Shown: piece after piece, positions 44,030-54,925 of the stretch | How positions within the stretch are numbered: the first letter of the stretch is position 1 | Layout of the letters: every line of letters begins with the position of its first letter | Origin: Triglochin maritima | Lineage: Eukaryota; Streptophyta; Magnoliopsida; Alismatales; Juncaginaceae | Reading direction: 5' to 3' | Length of the DNA stretch: 64,000 bases | Assembly (NCBI GenBank): GCA_963682175.1 | Contig: OY821782.1 | Coordinates: 27,673,741 to 27,737,740, forward strand | Translations under genes and position numbers: made by a program | The notes under the pieces: generated by a model | What the model was told of the DNA's origin: nothing | What the model saw: the letters and a program-made list of their open reading frames with translations, nothing else | Databases searched by the model: none

Positions 44030-45607
44030 TGATTGACATCATTTCATGCTTATATTTGTACCTTATATCCATTATCTTACACCTAAGCAATGCTATGTGA
44101 CGAGTTTTATGTTTAGTTTTCAGAAATAAGGAGGTTTGAAGAGAAGAGCCATGAAAGGACCCAAAAGCAGGAAAAAAGGACCTAATTGTGAGACCTGGGG
44201 ACCAAGATGTAAGGGGGAAGGACCTGATCGTAAGACAGAAGGACCTAAGAGCAAAACAGGAAACTCCACACCATCATGAGGAGTATTTTGTCAATTCGAT
44301 TCGGGTCGGAGCTCCAATAAACCAACCAGATGCATCTAAGACCAAGAAACACTTCAAGAAAAGCCCACAAAGAAAACCAGGCGGATCTAAACTTTATAGA
44401 CCGCCAATTGGCGGTCTGGAACCGCTAATTGGCGGTCCATTTAGCCCAGGATCCGTCCAATTTTCTGTAGCACGTGTATTAGTGTATGCTTAGGCTATTT
44501 TTGGTATTGGTTTAGTCCCACATCGGGGGATTGTCCCTGATTAGCTTTTTCCATGCTTATAAATAGAACTCTTCACCTCCCATTGTATCCGATCTCCCTC
44601 TTGGTGGCCATCTTCCCTACTAAGAGTGAAGCCTTGAAGCAAAACTCTAGTGGAGGAAGAGCTACTTGTAATTGAGTGAGTTAATAATATAAGTTTTCTT
44701 TTAATGATGTTGTTTCTATCTTAGTTTAATTTCCTTTCCTTTGCATGCTTGTTTGTTTGTTTAGTTGTATGCTTCTTTAGTATTTCTTGCTTAAGTAGTA
44801 TAAATTTCATTTCAGTATTATGTTTTCCTTTGCTAAATTAGTTAGTGTAATGAGTAGTGAGTAGTTCCATCCCCATTTGGGGGGTGGAGAAATATGTGAT
44901 ATAATAATGTAGTGTAGTAAGTGTGTGTTATTTTTATCCCTTGAGCTTTATATGATTTCCATAACCATCTAATGGGTCTCCACTCTTATCTTTGATATGC
45001 TAATGCTCTTGAATGAAGCTTAGCTTATGCTTTGATTAGTGGACCTATTTTATGGGGAATGATAAAGTTAGGATATGGATGAAGTTAATGTTGGAAACAC
45101 AATTTGTAGTGTATGTACTCTTGTTGCCTTTTCCTTAGCTAATGTCTTGTATGTTTTAATGATGTAGTCATCTTAATTCATGTGGAGGCATAGTAGGGTC
45201 TAGTCTTTATACTTGAGTTCATGTAGCTTCATTCAAATCATTGTCTTGTATGTTTTAATGATGTAGTCTTATCTTAATTCATGTAGAGGCAAGATTGGAT
45301 GTAGTTTTATGATTTCATGCACTCCATGTTGTGAGGAGCTTAATTGAACACACACACACACACACATCTTTATGTTCACATTATTTCTCTACCCCCTTTG
45401 GGGTTTAGTTTTATTGCTTATCTTCATTTCCTTTGCATTTTATTTCAGCTTTGTAGTTTAGATTAGTGTAATACATCTTTCTCCCTTCTTTTTACCCCTT
45501 GCCTTCGAATAAACCAAGTGTCGACACACCTCCCAGTGGACGACCCGTATTTGCCACCGCTTCAACGCGGCCGTGCACTTGCGGTAGAAATATAAAACGA
45601 TCAATCA
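44030..45607 (+). repeat. Element C 3' LTR
   Basis: 1578 bp, practically identical to the 5' LTR; nine instead of ten CA units near 45358 and T instead of C at 44209. Followed by the TATGC duplication. Confidence 0.95.
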
Positions 45608-45612
45608 TATGC

Positions 45613-47250
45613 CCACACAAGAAATGTTGTAACAAGTGGGCAACTTGATGTATATCATTGTAAATGACTTTGCTAGTAATTATGAGCAGTGGCTTTTTCA
45701 CGGTAAAAGTATTACAAGTTTGAGTGCCCAAGTTGTCACGACAATGACAACACGACCAAAAGAGATTGAGTCAGAAGAGTTTGACATTGATGACATAGAG
45801 GGGATGATACACGATGTGGTCGAAGGTGGTAACATCGCAACAGAATTAGAGCTCTACAATTCAGAATGAGATTGACTTTACACAAGAGGGCGTTGTGAAA
45901 GGAAAGAACGTCGAACGGTTCTAGAATTTTCTCGGGACGATAGCCAGGCGGACATAAGTACTTACTCCTCGGTATTTGGATTGGAGATTGTTGTCAAAGA
46001 AGGACAAGGATGTGACACGACAACAGTTAACGGTAATATCACATTCGTACTTAACTTAAATTATTATTGATTAGAATTGAATACTAATTTGATTTTTTTA
46101 CAGTCACACTGGACAAATCCAGAGGGGTTTAGAGCAAAGATTATGAGGTCTCTGAACACAAGATGGAAGGAAAACAAGTACCAGTTGTACACGCGTGTCG
46201 CGGATATGGAGACTTGAGAGAGGAGATTGATGATTACACTGCTGCATATTTTCGTTGAGGATTGGTCCACTCTGTTGGATTACTGGTTCAATGAGACATT
46301 TAGTGTTCATTTATAATGTTTTTAGTTAATTTATAGACAATAGATTAAAAGACTAATAATTTGGTTTTTTGGTGATGCATAATAATAGTGACACTAATAA
46401 GAAAAAATGTCAAATTTAGTCATACCACATCAGTGTGGTACCAAATTTGTGGTGCGACACAAGGAGAAAGTGATGATACATTAGTTACAATTTGTAAATT
46501 CCTATAAATTCAATACATTTTAATATAAACTACAAAGGTTATTATTTTCAATGGTATTGCAGAAAACTTAGACGTGCCTAAGCCTACACGTCCAATATGT
46601 ACATTCGGCTTTATGACAAGAAAATCCCAGAAGCTACGACCATTACTAAAAGTTTAAGATTATCATTAGTGTTCAATTATTTAATGTTGTTTGATGAATT
46701 CATTTTTAATATATGATATTTCATCTTGAAGGAAAGATTAGAGGCTTATGAGGACCGGGTCAGATGAGCTCTCAGAGCTCAATCAATTTGGTAGTTGCTG
46801 TAGAGGATCTGGTCAGGACTATTCTAGGTGACGAGCACAGACGTGTGAGGATGTACTCAATTCTCATCACCCCAACGTACATGTATGGACCACGCAGGAT
46901 GTCATCCCAAGCAGAGATTGACGACAGATTGCAGGTTGAGCAAGGTATTCGACGATGGTGAGAAAGGAGGTAACAGAGACGAAAAGCATGCTCACAGACA
47001 TGCAGTCGACCATCGACTACTTGATGGCGATAGTGGGTTCTAAGGATCAGGTATTTAATTGAAATTTAATATGTTACATTACATTTAATAAGTTAATTTA
47101 TAAAAATTATAAATTAATGTTTAATTTTTCAATCATGTAGGATTTTAATATGACATCCATTTGCACACCACCACCGGCAACAAGTCGAGATGACGATGAT
47201 GGACCATAAGGTGGAGCATGCACAAGAGGTTTGACTGTAGGATTTCGTGT
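45613..47250 (+). pseudogene. Broken CACTA-type transposase-related gene
   Basis: The plus strand encodes NYEQWLFHGKS and then FDIDDIEGMIHDVVEGG (45680-45825), resembling the N-terminal part of plant CACTA TNP2-type proteins. Further right are KAKIMRSLNTRWKENKYQLY (near 46130-46190) and VEDWSTLLDYWFNE (near 46255-46290), resembling the Transposase_24 family carried by the same elements. After gaps comes a part near 46880-46960 (PRRMSSQAEIDDRLQVEQG). Stops and frameshifts separate the pieces, and short AT-rich stretches may be former introns. Element C inserted just upstream. Same strand as the CACTA terminus at 30654. Family assignment is by motif memory only. Confidence 0.5.
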
Positions 47251-47379
47251 CCCTATGTGTATATATTTTAAAATTTTAATACAACATACAAGATCGATTT
47301 TCATATTTTCAACAATTTTTATGTACATAGTTTTGTGATTATTCTAATAACATGCAATCCTACATTTATTAAAATAAAT

Positions 47380-49540
47380 CACAAAGGTAGAATCATACCT
47401 AAGGTTCTCTAAAACCTTCTTGAAGATTCGGAGTCGCGTTGCCCGATGAATCGTCCACGGATTTGCCTCCGAGTGTTCACCAAACTCTAAACAACTTTAG
47501 AGAGAAAGGAGCTAGCCAATCAATCTCTAACAAGGTTTAGAATCTAGCTAATAACCCCTCTTTAAGCTCCTGAGATTCTTATCTCTAAAACTTAAATTTA
47601 CTAAGAGATTTTTGTGGTGATTAGGGAGAGATTAATGAGAGAAAGATTTTTGCATTAGTTGTTAAACAAGTAGAAGTAGGGGTCCTTTTATAGTCTCCCA
47701 AAACATCCTTATCAAGAGCTATTATTTAGCTATGATCTCTTGCTTATTCTCTCCTAAAATTAATCTCTAATTTCCACATAATCACCCACAAAAAACGTTT
47801 TAATTAAATCTGGAATTAATCCACCCATGATTTAATTAATCTCTTAATAATTCAGGCAGAATCGTTCTTGTTCGGTAGACCGAGTATCATTTGGTCAACC
47901 GAACCATTCGGTTATAACACGTGTTCGGTGCACTGTGAGCTAGACGGTCGACCGAATCCGTATGAGAAAAATTCCCTGGAAGAATTCGGACGAACCACGT
48001 CTTTTACTCGGTCTACCGTTGACCCACCAGAATCGCTCCTGGGACATAGTCATCGGATGACCGTGTCACCTTCGGTCGACCAAAAATACTACTTCCCGGT
48101 TGACCGTGCACATTCGATTAACTAAACCCGATTGTCCAGGCACCCCAGACAATTTTGGTCAACCAATTGAGCTTACTCGTTCCCTATTCGGTTAACCGAT
48201 ACGAAGATACGCCGGTCGATCGAACCATGAACGGTTCACCGTGTTTGACCCCGATTTTGCCGTTGTCAAATTTTGGATTTATTTCCAACAAAATTTGATC
48301 TTTTGGGTTTTTAGCAAATCCACATCTTATATAATATATTATAACATGTAATATTAAATTATTACACCCCATAATATATATACCTCATATGAATTTATTA
48401 TGATTCTAATTATGTCAATTCTCATGACATATTGATTTTGTTCATTCACCACATGTGTCATATTTTCATATGAAACCCGACACATCATATGAACTTAAAA
48501 TCAACCTCTTGTTTCCCAGTTTTGTGGTGTGACCTATAGGAGGATCTAAGCCAAATTGGTAGAGATATTAAACACTTAATATCTCAAACTATAAGCGGTA
48601 TCTAGCTACACATTATAGTTACCCAATTAGCATAGATGTCTTTGTTCCACCCGAACCAAAACACGATCTATTTAGTGATGTAAGTGCACCACTTGTGTCC
48701 GTCCCTTGCCTCATGATATTAAGAATATATACAAAGTATAAATGTGTCATCTTTGTATTATATTCATTTCTTGATCTCTTTAAGCTAATTATAACTATGT
48801 AACTTAACTCAAGTCACATTGTGCACATTATAATTTTGCTTTATCAAGGGGCTCACTAATATCATCACTCAATTAAGAGGGGCAATGATAATCGTTTGAC
48901 TAGCTATCTTTTCCAGCACAAGTCATGCTCAACAAACTATTGTCTTTATCACTACACTCATTGATAGCTTTTGACAATAATCAAATTAAGCACTTCTTGA
49001 GTGAAAAGATATAAGTCTCATATCTTAGGATCCAAGACACAGTATAAACATTAATGACACGAAACACAATTCCATAATGTTTTACTTGTTCGGGCCATTC
49101 AATATATAAAAGTAATCTTTTCCTCTTTTATATACTCGTGTCGTCAATCATTTGTAGAGCTACAACAATCGATGACCAACACGACAATCTTATCTCGGTA
49201 ATTAATATTCCATGTTAATTACCATGATTGTGAATAACTTTTGATTTATGTAAACCATTATCTTTTAGAACTCTACGGCTAAGGACCAAGTGCCTCTTGC
49301 TTAGCACTTCCAAAAGACGAATATCATAATCAAGGAACAAAATGCTTGCACATTCAATTCATAATAATTGACATATAAAAGTAAAACTTTTTGAACACAT
49401 TCCTTTCATTGACAACTTATTGTTTCTGTTTGTTGTATGTTGTCATTGTTATACTTTGTTTGACACTTAATGAATTCAAAACTTACTTTCAATTTAATTA
49501 CAACTTATGAGTATGAAATAATTTGAGATAAATCATATTT
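47380..49540 (-). mobile_element. Non-coding retroelement-like remnant with degenerate GGTCGACCG motifs
   Basis: Contains a field of degenerate palindromes (47869-48240; one exact CGGTCGACCG at 47944-47953 and variants such as CGGTAGACCG, CGGTTGACCG and CGGTTAACCG) inside a moderately GC-rich part. About 1.2 kb of AT-rich non-coding sequence follows. The latter, read on the minus strand, resembles the leader/LTR sequence of non-autonomous copia-type elements (phrase ATAGGTCACACCAC, stretches around ATACCGC and GAGATATTAAG). No coding domain, LTR pair or target duplication was found; boundaries and class are guesses. Confidence 0.3.
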
Positions 49541-49559
49541 ATTTAGGAGTTTTGGACAG

Positions 49560-49720
49560 GACATACACAAATGATACATATTTGTCAGTGTAAGGTCTGG
49601 CATTTATCTATAAATGTACACTGATGGTGTTTATCCGTTCGTGTAGGATTTGACGTTTATCCATAAAGGTACACTGATGGTACATATCAGCCGGTGAAGG
49701 TTGTTAGCTATTAGGCTTTA
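49560..49720. repeat. Short tandem units, possible CACTA subterminal repeats
   Basis: Units of about 54-57 bp sharing GTAC(A)CTGATGGT and TTATC(C/T)(A/G)TAAA; similar in style to the subterminal units at 30654-30770. A clean CACTA right end does not follow before element D starts. Confidence 0.4.
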
Positions 49721-50063
49721 ATCCATATTGATCTTGATGATAAATCAGACTAATATTAATCAATCAATGTGGGCAAACATGATTTCATGCATTGCATATA
49801 TACTTGTATACTTGCAATCATATTAATAGGTTGATCAAGAGAAGGAGAATTGGGACAAAGGTGATTGACATCATTTCATGCTTATATTTGTATCTTATAT
49901 CCATTATCTTACGCCTAAGCAATGCTACATGACGAGTTTTTTGTTTGAATTTCAAAAATAAAGAGGTTTGAAGAGAAGAGCCATGAAAAGACCCAAAAGC
50001 AGGAAAAAAGACTTAATTGTGTGACCTGGGGACTGAGATGCAAGGGAGAAGGACCTGAACATA

Positions 50064-50105
50064 AGACCGAAGGACCTAAGAGCAAAACAGAAAACTCCAC
50101 ACCAT
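50064..50105 (+). repeat. Left copy of a 42-bp direct repeat flanking the copia fragment
   Basis: AGACCGAAGGACCTAAGAGC... identical over 42 bases to 52547-52588. The segment is normal LTR sequence present once in other copies (compare 34375-34415), so it was duplicated when the fragment entered. Confidence 0.95.
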
Positions 50106-52546
50106 TCCTTTCAATCTCCCACTTGTTATCAAAGTTTTCTCTCACATACATTCTCAATGTATAAAACAATAATAAATAGGGTAACCCTCTCTAATCACTC
50201 ATCAAGCCAATTCACATGGTTCCTCAGACCCATGGACTTGAAATGCATTTCGCCCTTGGCTTGGGATAAGGGTTTGGTGAATGGATCAATTGTGTTTCTG
50301 TTTGTGTCCACCCATAGTAAATTTATTTTGCCTTCGTCAGTGGTTGAGTCGGCCGTAGTGATTTTCTCCAACTACGCTAACTCATGCCTCCACCTTCGAG
50401 AATAGTGACATATCATTATTGCGACCTCCTATCGTCGGGATCACTCATGAAACTCGCACCCTAATAGCCCCTGGCTATTAATTCCCTTTGTCCTCCATAA
50501 ACAAGAAACTTATCTTTGGTCCGGTTAAGGTACCTCAGAATATTCTTGACCGCAGTCCAATGCTCAGGACCTGCGATGGATTGGTGACGACTTGTCACGC
50601 TTAGAGCATACGAGACATCGGATCTTGTGCAAGTCCTCGCGTACATGATTGATCCTATTGCCGAAGCATAGAGGATATCTTTCATGTACTCCAAGTCTTT
50701 ACGTGATTCGGTACGTTGAGACTTCTTGAGTTGCACACCCATACTCATTGGCACACTGCCCTTTTTGGAGTTGTTCATGCTGAACCTTTTCAAGACCTTG
50801 TCAATGTATGTACGTTGACCTAGGCCAATGAGTCTACGGGTTCTATCTCTATATATCTTGATTCCCAAGATGTATTGAACCTCACTCATATCTTTCATCG
50901 AAAATGCAGATTTCAATGAACTTCTCGTTTGCTCAAGCAAAGGTATAAGATTTCCCATGAGGAGTATGTCATCGACATATAAGATCAAGAACACTATGTG
51001 GCTCCCACTAACCTTCTTGTATATAGAAGGTTCTTCCTTACTTCAGACGAAGTGAATCTTTTTGATTTCTTCGTCAAAGCGCTTGTTCCAACTCCTTGAT
51101 GATTGCTTCAATCTATAAATGGATCTTTGAAGCTTGCATAGTTTCTCGATATTCTTTGGATCTTCAAAACCTTGAGGTTGTACCATGTACACATCCTCCT
51201 CCAAGTTCCCATTAAGGAACACCGTTTTGACATCCATTTTCCATATCTCATAATCATGAAATGCAGCAATAGCGAGCATAATCCGAATAGACTTGAACAT
51301 GACAACCGGTGAAAAAGTTTCATCATAGTCAATTCCTTGAACTTGAGTGAAACCTTTTGCTACAAGCCTTGCTTTGTAGGTTGTCTAGTTCCCATCCATG
51401 TCCATCTTCCTCTTGAAAACCCATTTATTTTGAATGACCTTTTTTCCTTGAGGAAAGTCAACCAAGTTCCACACTTGATTATCATACATGGATACTATTT
51501 CGGATTCCATGGCCTTGAACCATAGTTTGGAGTCCTTTCTTTCCATTGCTTCTTGAAAGGTTGAGGGATCATCGGTATCTAGTACCATGATCTCATGAAG
51601 TCCCAAATACATATCGGGTTTCTTCCTTTCCCTCGTTGACCTTATAAGTTCTTTTGGTTCTATGTGTACTTCTCGAACTTCTTCCACAATTTCTTGCAGA
51701 ATTGGTTCGTGTTTGATTCTCGAATGTACACTTGGTGGGGAAGATTGAGTTTCTCTCACAATTTCTTGCGAGGGTCTCTCACTCATGCTCCCACTAACCA
51801 AATGAACCTTGATTGGGCCTTCATGATCTTGAATGTCACCATTCATATCATGATCTTGTAGAATATCTTGAGTCTCCTCAAGCACAACTCTACTCCCACT
51901 ACTTTTTATTCTTTCCAGAAATTCTTTTTCTAGAAATACGGCATCCCTCTCTACAATCACTCGATTGGAGGTTATATGCCAAAAGTAGTATCCTCTTGTC
52001 TCACGAGGATAACCTATGAAGAAGCACTTATCCGCTTTTGGTTGAAGTTTGGTTGACATCAATCTCTTTATGTAGGCCTAACAACCCCAAATCATGAGAA
52101 AATTGAACTTAGGTGTTTTACCACTGCATAGCTCATAAGGCGTTTTCTCTACAGATTTGGATGGAACATTATTTAGTGTGTAAGCCGCAGCTTCTAGTGC
52201 ATAACTCCAAAAGTAAAGCGGCAATTCAGCTTGACTCATCATTGATCGAACCATGTCGAGTAATGTCCTATTCCTCCTTTCGGATAGCCCATTCCACTGA
52301 GGTGTACCAGGAGGCGTGAGCTGTGATACAATACCACACTCCTTTAGGAATGAGTCAAATTCGGTACTTAAGTACTCACCTCCACGATCCTTTCGTAGAG
52401 ACTTGATTTTCTTGTTGAGTTGGTTCTCTACTTCATTCTTGAATTCCTTGAACTTGTCAAAGGATTCACTTTTGTTTCTCATTAGATAAATATAGCCATA
52501 ACGACTATAGTCACCCGTGAACGTAATGAAGTACATGTTTCTCATT
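50106..52546 (-). mobile_element. LTR-less Ty1/copia fragment inserted in the LTR of element D
   Basis: 2441 bp, minus strand. It begins inside the integrase coding region at 52546 and runs through RT and RNase H. It ends at 50106, just past a typical copia polypurine tract (AAGTGGGAGATTG on the minus strand, 50112-50124), at or within a few bases of where a 3' LTR should begin. No LTR, gag or protease is present. Flanked by 42-bp direct repeats of host LTR sequence, which is not the 5-bp duplication made by integrase. Confidence 0.88.
50195..52545 (-). pseudogene. pol: Ty1/copia pol: integrase core, RT, RNase H, broken
   Basis: From 52545 leftward: integrase catalytic core (FTGDYSRYGY, KSLRKDRGGEYLS, GTPQWNGLSERRNRTLLDMVRSM), then integrase C-terminal linker (KCFFIGYPRETRGYYF). 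RT follows (QNKWVFKRKMD, MDVKTVFLNGNLEEDVYMVQPQGF, YVDD near 50980), then RNase H and the terminal IDPFTKPLSQAKGEMHFKSMGL segment with a stop at 50195-50197. Four open blocks (52545-52078, 52062-51385, 51300-51043, 50994-50461) lie in one frame separated by single stop codons; further stops and a frame change follow near 50400. D..D..E positions are visible for the integrase core. Not functional. Copia identity is certain; the lineage is not determined. Confidence 0.9.
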
Positions 52547-52588
52547 AGACCGAAGGACCTAAGAGCAAAACAGAAAACTCCACACCAT
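52547..52588 (+). repeat. Right copy of the 42-bp direct repeat
   Basis: Identical to 50064-50105; the LTR of element D resumes from here. Confidence 0.95.
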
Positions 52589-52849
52589 CATGGGGAGTAT
52601 TTTGACAATTCGATTTGGGTTGGAGCTCCAATAAACATAGTAGATTCATCCAAGGCCAACAAATACATCAACACAAGCCCACAACAAAAATGAGCCCGAT
52701 CCAGAATTAATAGACCGCCAATTGGCGGTCTGTTTGGCTCCGGATCCGCTCATCTTTGGCGGGCATGTGTATTAGTGTATTCTTAGTCTATTTTTGGAAT
52801 TTGTTTAGTCCCACATTGGGGGATTGTCCCGGATTAGCTTTTCCATGCT

Positions 52850-52858
52850 TATAAATAG
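52850..52858 (+). promoter_or_regulatory. TATA box of element D 5' LTR
   Basis: TATAAATAG preceded by the TAGTCCCACATTG block, as in A and C. Confidence 0.65.
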
Positions 52859-53904
52859 AACTCTTCACCTTCCATTGTACACATCTCTTTCTTGGTGGCC
52901 TTCTTCCCTACTAAGAGTGAAGCCTTGAAGCAAAACTCTGGTGGAGGAAGGGTGCTTGTAATTTGGAGTGAGTAATAATAGAAGTTTTGTAGTTAATTGT
53001 TGTTTGCTTTAGTTTTTACATTGCTTAGTTAATTTCAATTTACATGTCTTGCATGTTTCTTTAGTCTCATGTTCTTTTAGTTTCTTTAATATTTCTTGCT
53101 TGCTTAGATTAATTTCATTTCAGTATTAATGCTTCATTTTGTTAGAGTAGTTAGTTTAAATATGTGTGAGTAATTCCATCACCATTCGGGGGTTGGAGAA
53201 ATATGTGATATAATCATGTAGTGTATTAAGTGTGTGTTATCTTAATCCCTTGAGCTTTATATGATTTCCATAACCATCTAATGGGTCTCCATTCTTATCT
53301 TTGCTATGCTAATGCTCTTGAATGAAGTTTAGCCTATGCTATGATTAGTGGACCTATTTTATGGAGAATGATAAGGTTAGGATATGGATGGAATTAATAT
53401 TGGAAACCACAAGTTATAGTGTATGTACTCTTGTTGCCTTTACCTTGGTTAATGTCTTGTATGTTTTAATGATATGGTCTTATCTTAATTCATGTGGAGG
53501 CATAGTAGGGTCTAGTCTTTATACATGAGTTTATTTAGCTTCATTCCAATTATTGTCTTGTATGTTTTAATGATGTAGTCTTATCTTAATTCATGTGGAG
53601 GCAAAGTTGGATGTAGTTTTATGATTTCATGCACTACATGTTGTGAGGAGCTTAATTGAACACACACACACACATTTTTATATTCACATTATTTCTCTAC
53701 CCCCTATGGGGTTTAGTTTTATTGCTTATCTTCCATTTCCTTTTTGCTTTGTAGTGTAGTTTAGTGTAACCAACCTTTCTCTCCATTGTTTACCACTCGC
53801 CTTCGCACAAACCAAACGTCGACATACCTCCCAGTGGATGACCCGTATTTGACACTGCTTCAACGCGGCCGTGCACTTGCAGTTTAAATAAAACGAATCA
53901 ATCA

Positions 53905-54925
53905 AGTTTTTGGCGCCGTTGTCGGGGAGGTGCTCTGTCCAGACCTTGGTTTGGACGATTCGAGTGGTTTTTAATTTTTTGTTTCCAGTTTTTCTTAGCT
54001 GCAGGGATCCTAGAGTTCACGAGGAGGCTACTGGAGGAGTTGGAGCAGCTAACCATCAAAAGGGACCGCCAATCAGCGGTCTTAGACCGCCAATTGGCGG
54101 CCTGGTGAGGTCGTCTTGCTTCCATTTTTCTTCTAGTAGTTTTGTTCTTCATTGTAGTTATCTGAGAGCATTATTTTTGCATGCTGTGACTTCTAGTTTG
54201 CTCCCAGATTAAAAATCAATTCCCTTTAACAACTTGGACCATAAAACTCAAAGCAAAAAATTAGACTTCTTGCCATCTAGGTCATGCATCATTTGTAGAC
54301 CTTGCATGCATTTGTCTTTTCTTTGCTTTACATTTTGTTGTTGATTGCTGGCATGAGGTACGTGCACCAAAATCTCTCATTCATGCATGTTTCAATCATG
54401 CATTAGTTAGTAAGGTGCATTGGGACAATAGTGAGTTGAGCGTTTTGATTGGAGCGATTGATTGCTAGATCTAGGATCAAAACGCTACTAAGGAGGGGCT
54501 GTCCCATAAAAGATAAGGTGGGGAATTTCATCACGCTTTCCTTAGCCCCAAAAATCACTCTTAATCAAGCCTTAACTAAAAGCAAGTAGACATTGGCCCT
54601 AAGGATTGCGGACGCACTAGGAGAGTAATCTAGTTGAGACCGTCATGACCTGATCGGCGTTGCCTACCTTGTTGTTAGTAGGAGGTACTGGATCTCCGGA
54701 TCTGGTATCACTTGCTGGGCATTGTGGTCCTCGTTGTAGGGAGGTGAGGCGTGTCGAGGCTAGTGACCTCGAAGTTAGTATTCTACCTGATCCCACTACC
54801 TACGTTAGATCTAAGGATTCTTCCCTCCTCATCTTAGTCCTCTCCTCATCTATTCTCTACGTGTAGTCTCCTCCTCTGAGTACACCTTCTGTTGCGTGTT
54901 GTTTAGAGTCGAGTCGAGCATTTTT
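53905..54925 (+). other. Untranslated leader of element D
   Basis: Collinear with the leaders of A and C, with palindromes at 54066-54079 (CCGCCAATCAGCGG) and 54087-54100 (perfect). A segment present in A and C (the GCGTCGTCTAGCCTAAGGACC part) is missing near 54780. Confidence 0.7.
53911..53928 (+). other. Primer-binding site of element D (one mutation)
   Basis: TGGCGCCGTTGTCGGGGA, one C-to-T change from the tRNA-Asp complement seen in A and C. Confidence 0.85.

Larger units (their letters stand above)
34171..45607 (+). mobile_element. Element C: nearly intact Athila-lineage Ty3/gypsy retrotransposon
   Basis: 11,437 bp with LTRs 34171-35750 (1580 bp) and 44030-45607 (1578 bp), and perfect TATGC duplications (34166-34170 and 45608-45612). 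It has a tRNA-Asp primer site, a long leader, a gag-pro-pol frame broken only by one TAG at 38997-38999, and a 1.6-kb non-coding 3' region with two purine tracts. The only LTR differences I noticed are one CA unit and one substitution (34353 against 44209), so it is the youngest insertion in the window. It inserted into the remains of a CACTA element. No env-position ORF is present. Confidence 0.95.
49862..53904 (+). repeat. Element D 5' LTR, split by a copia fragment
   Basis: Real LTR sequence is 49862-50105 and 52547-53904; after removing the insert and one 42-bp duplicate it measures about 1560 bp, the family length. TATA box at 52850-52858, perfect palindrome at 52715-52728. Confidence 0.88.
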
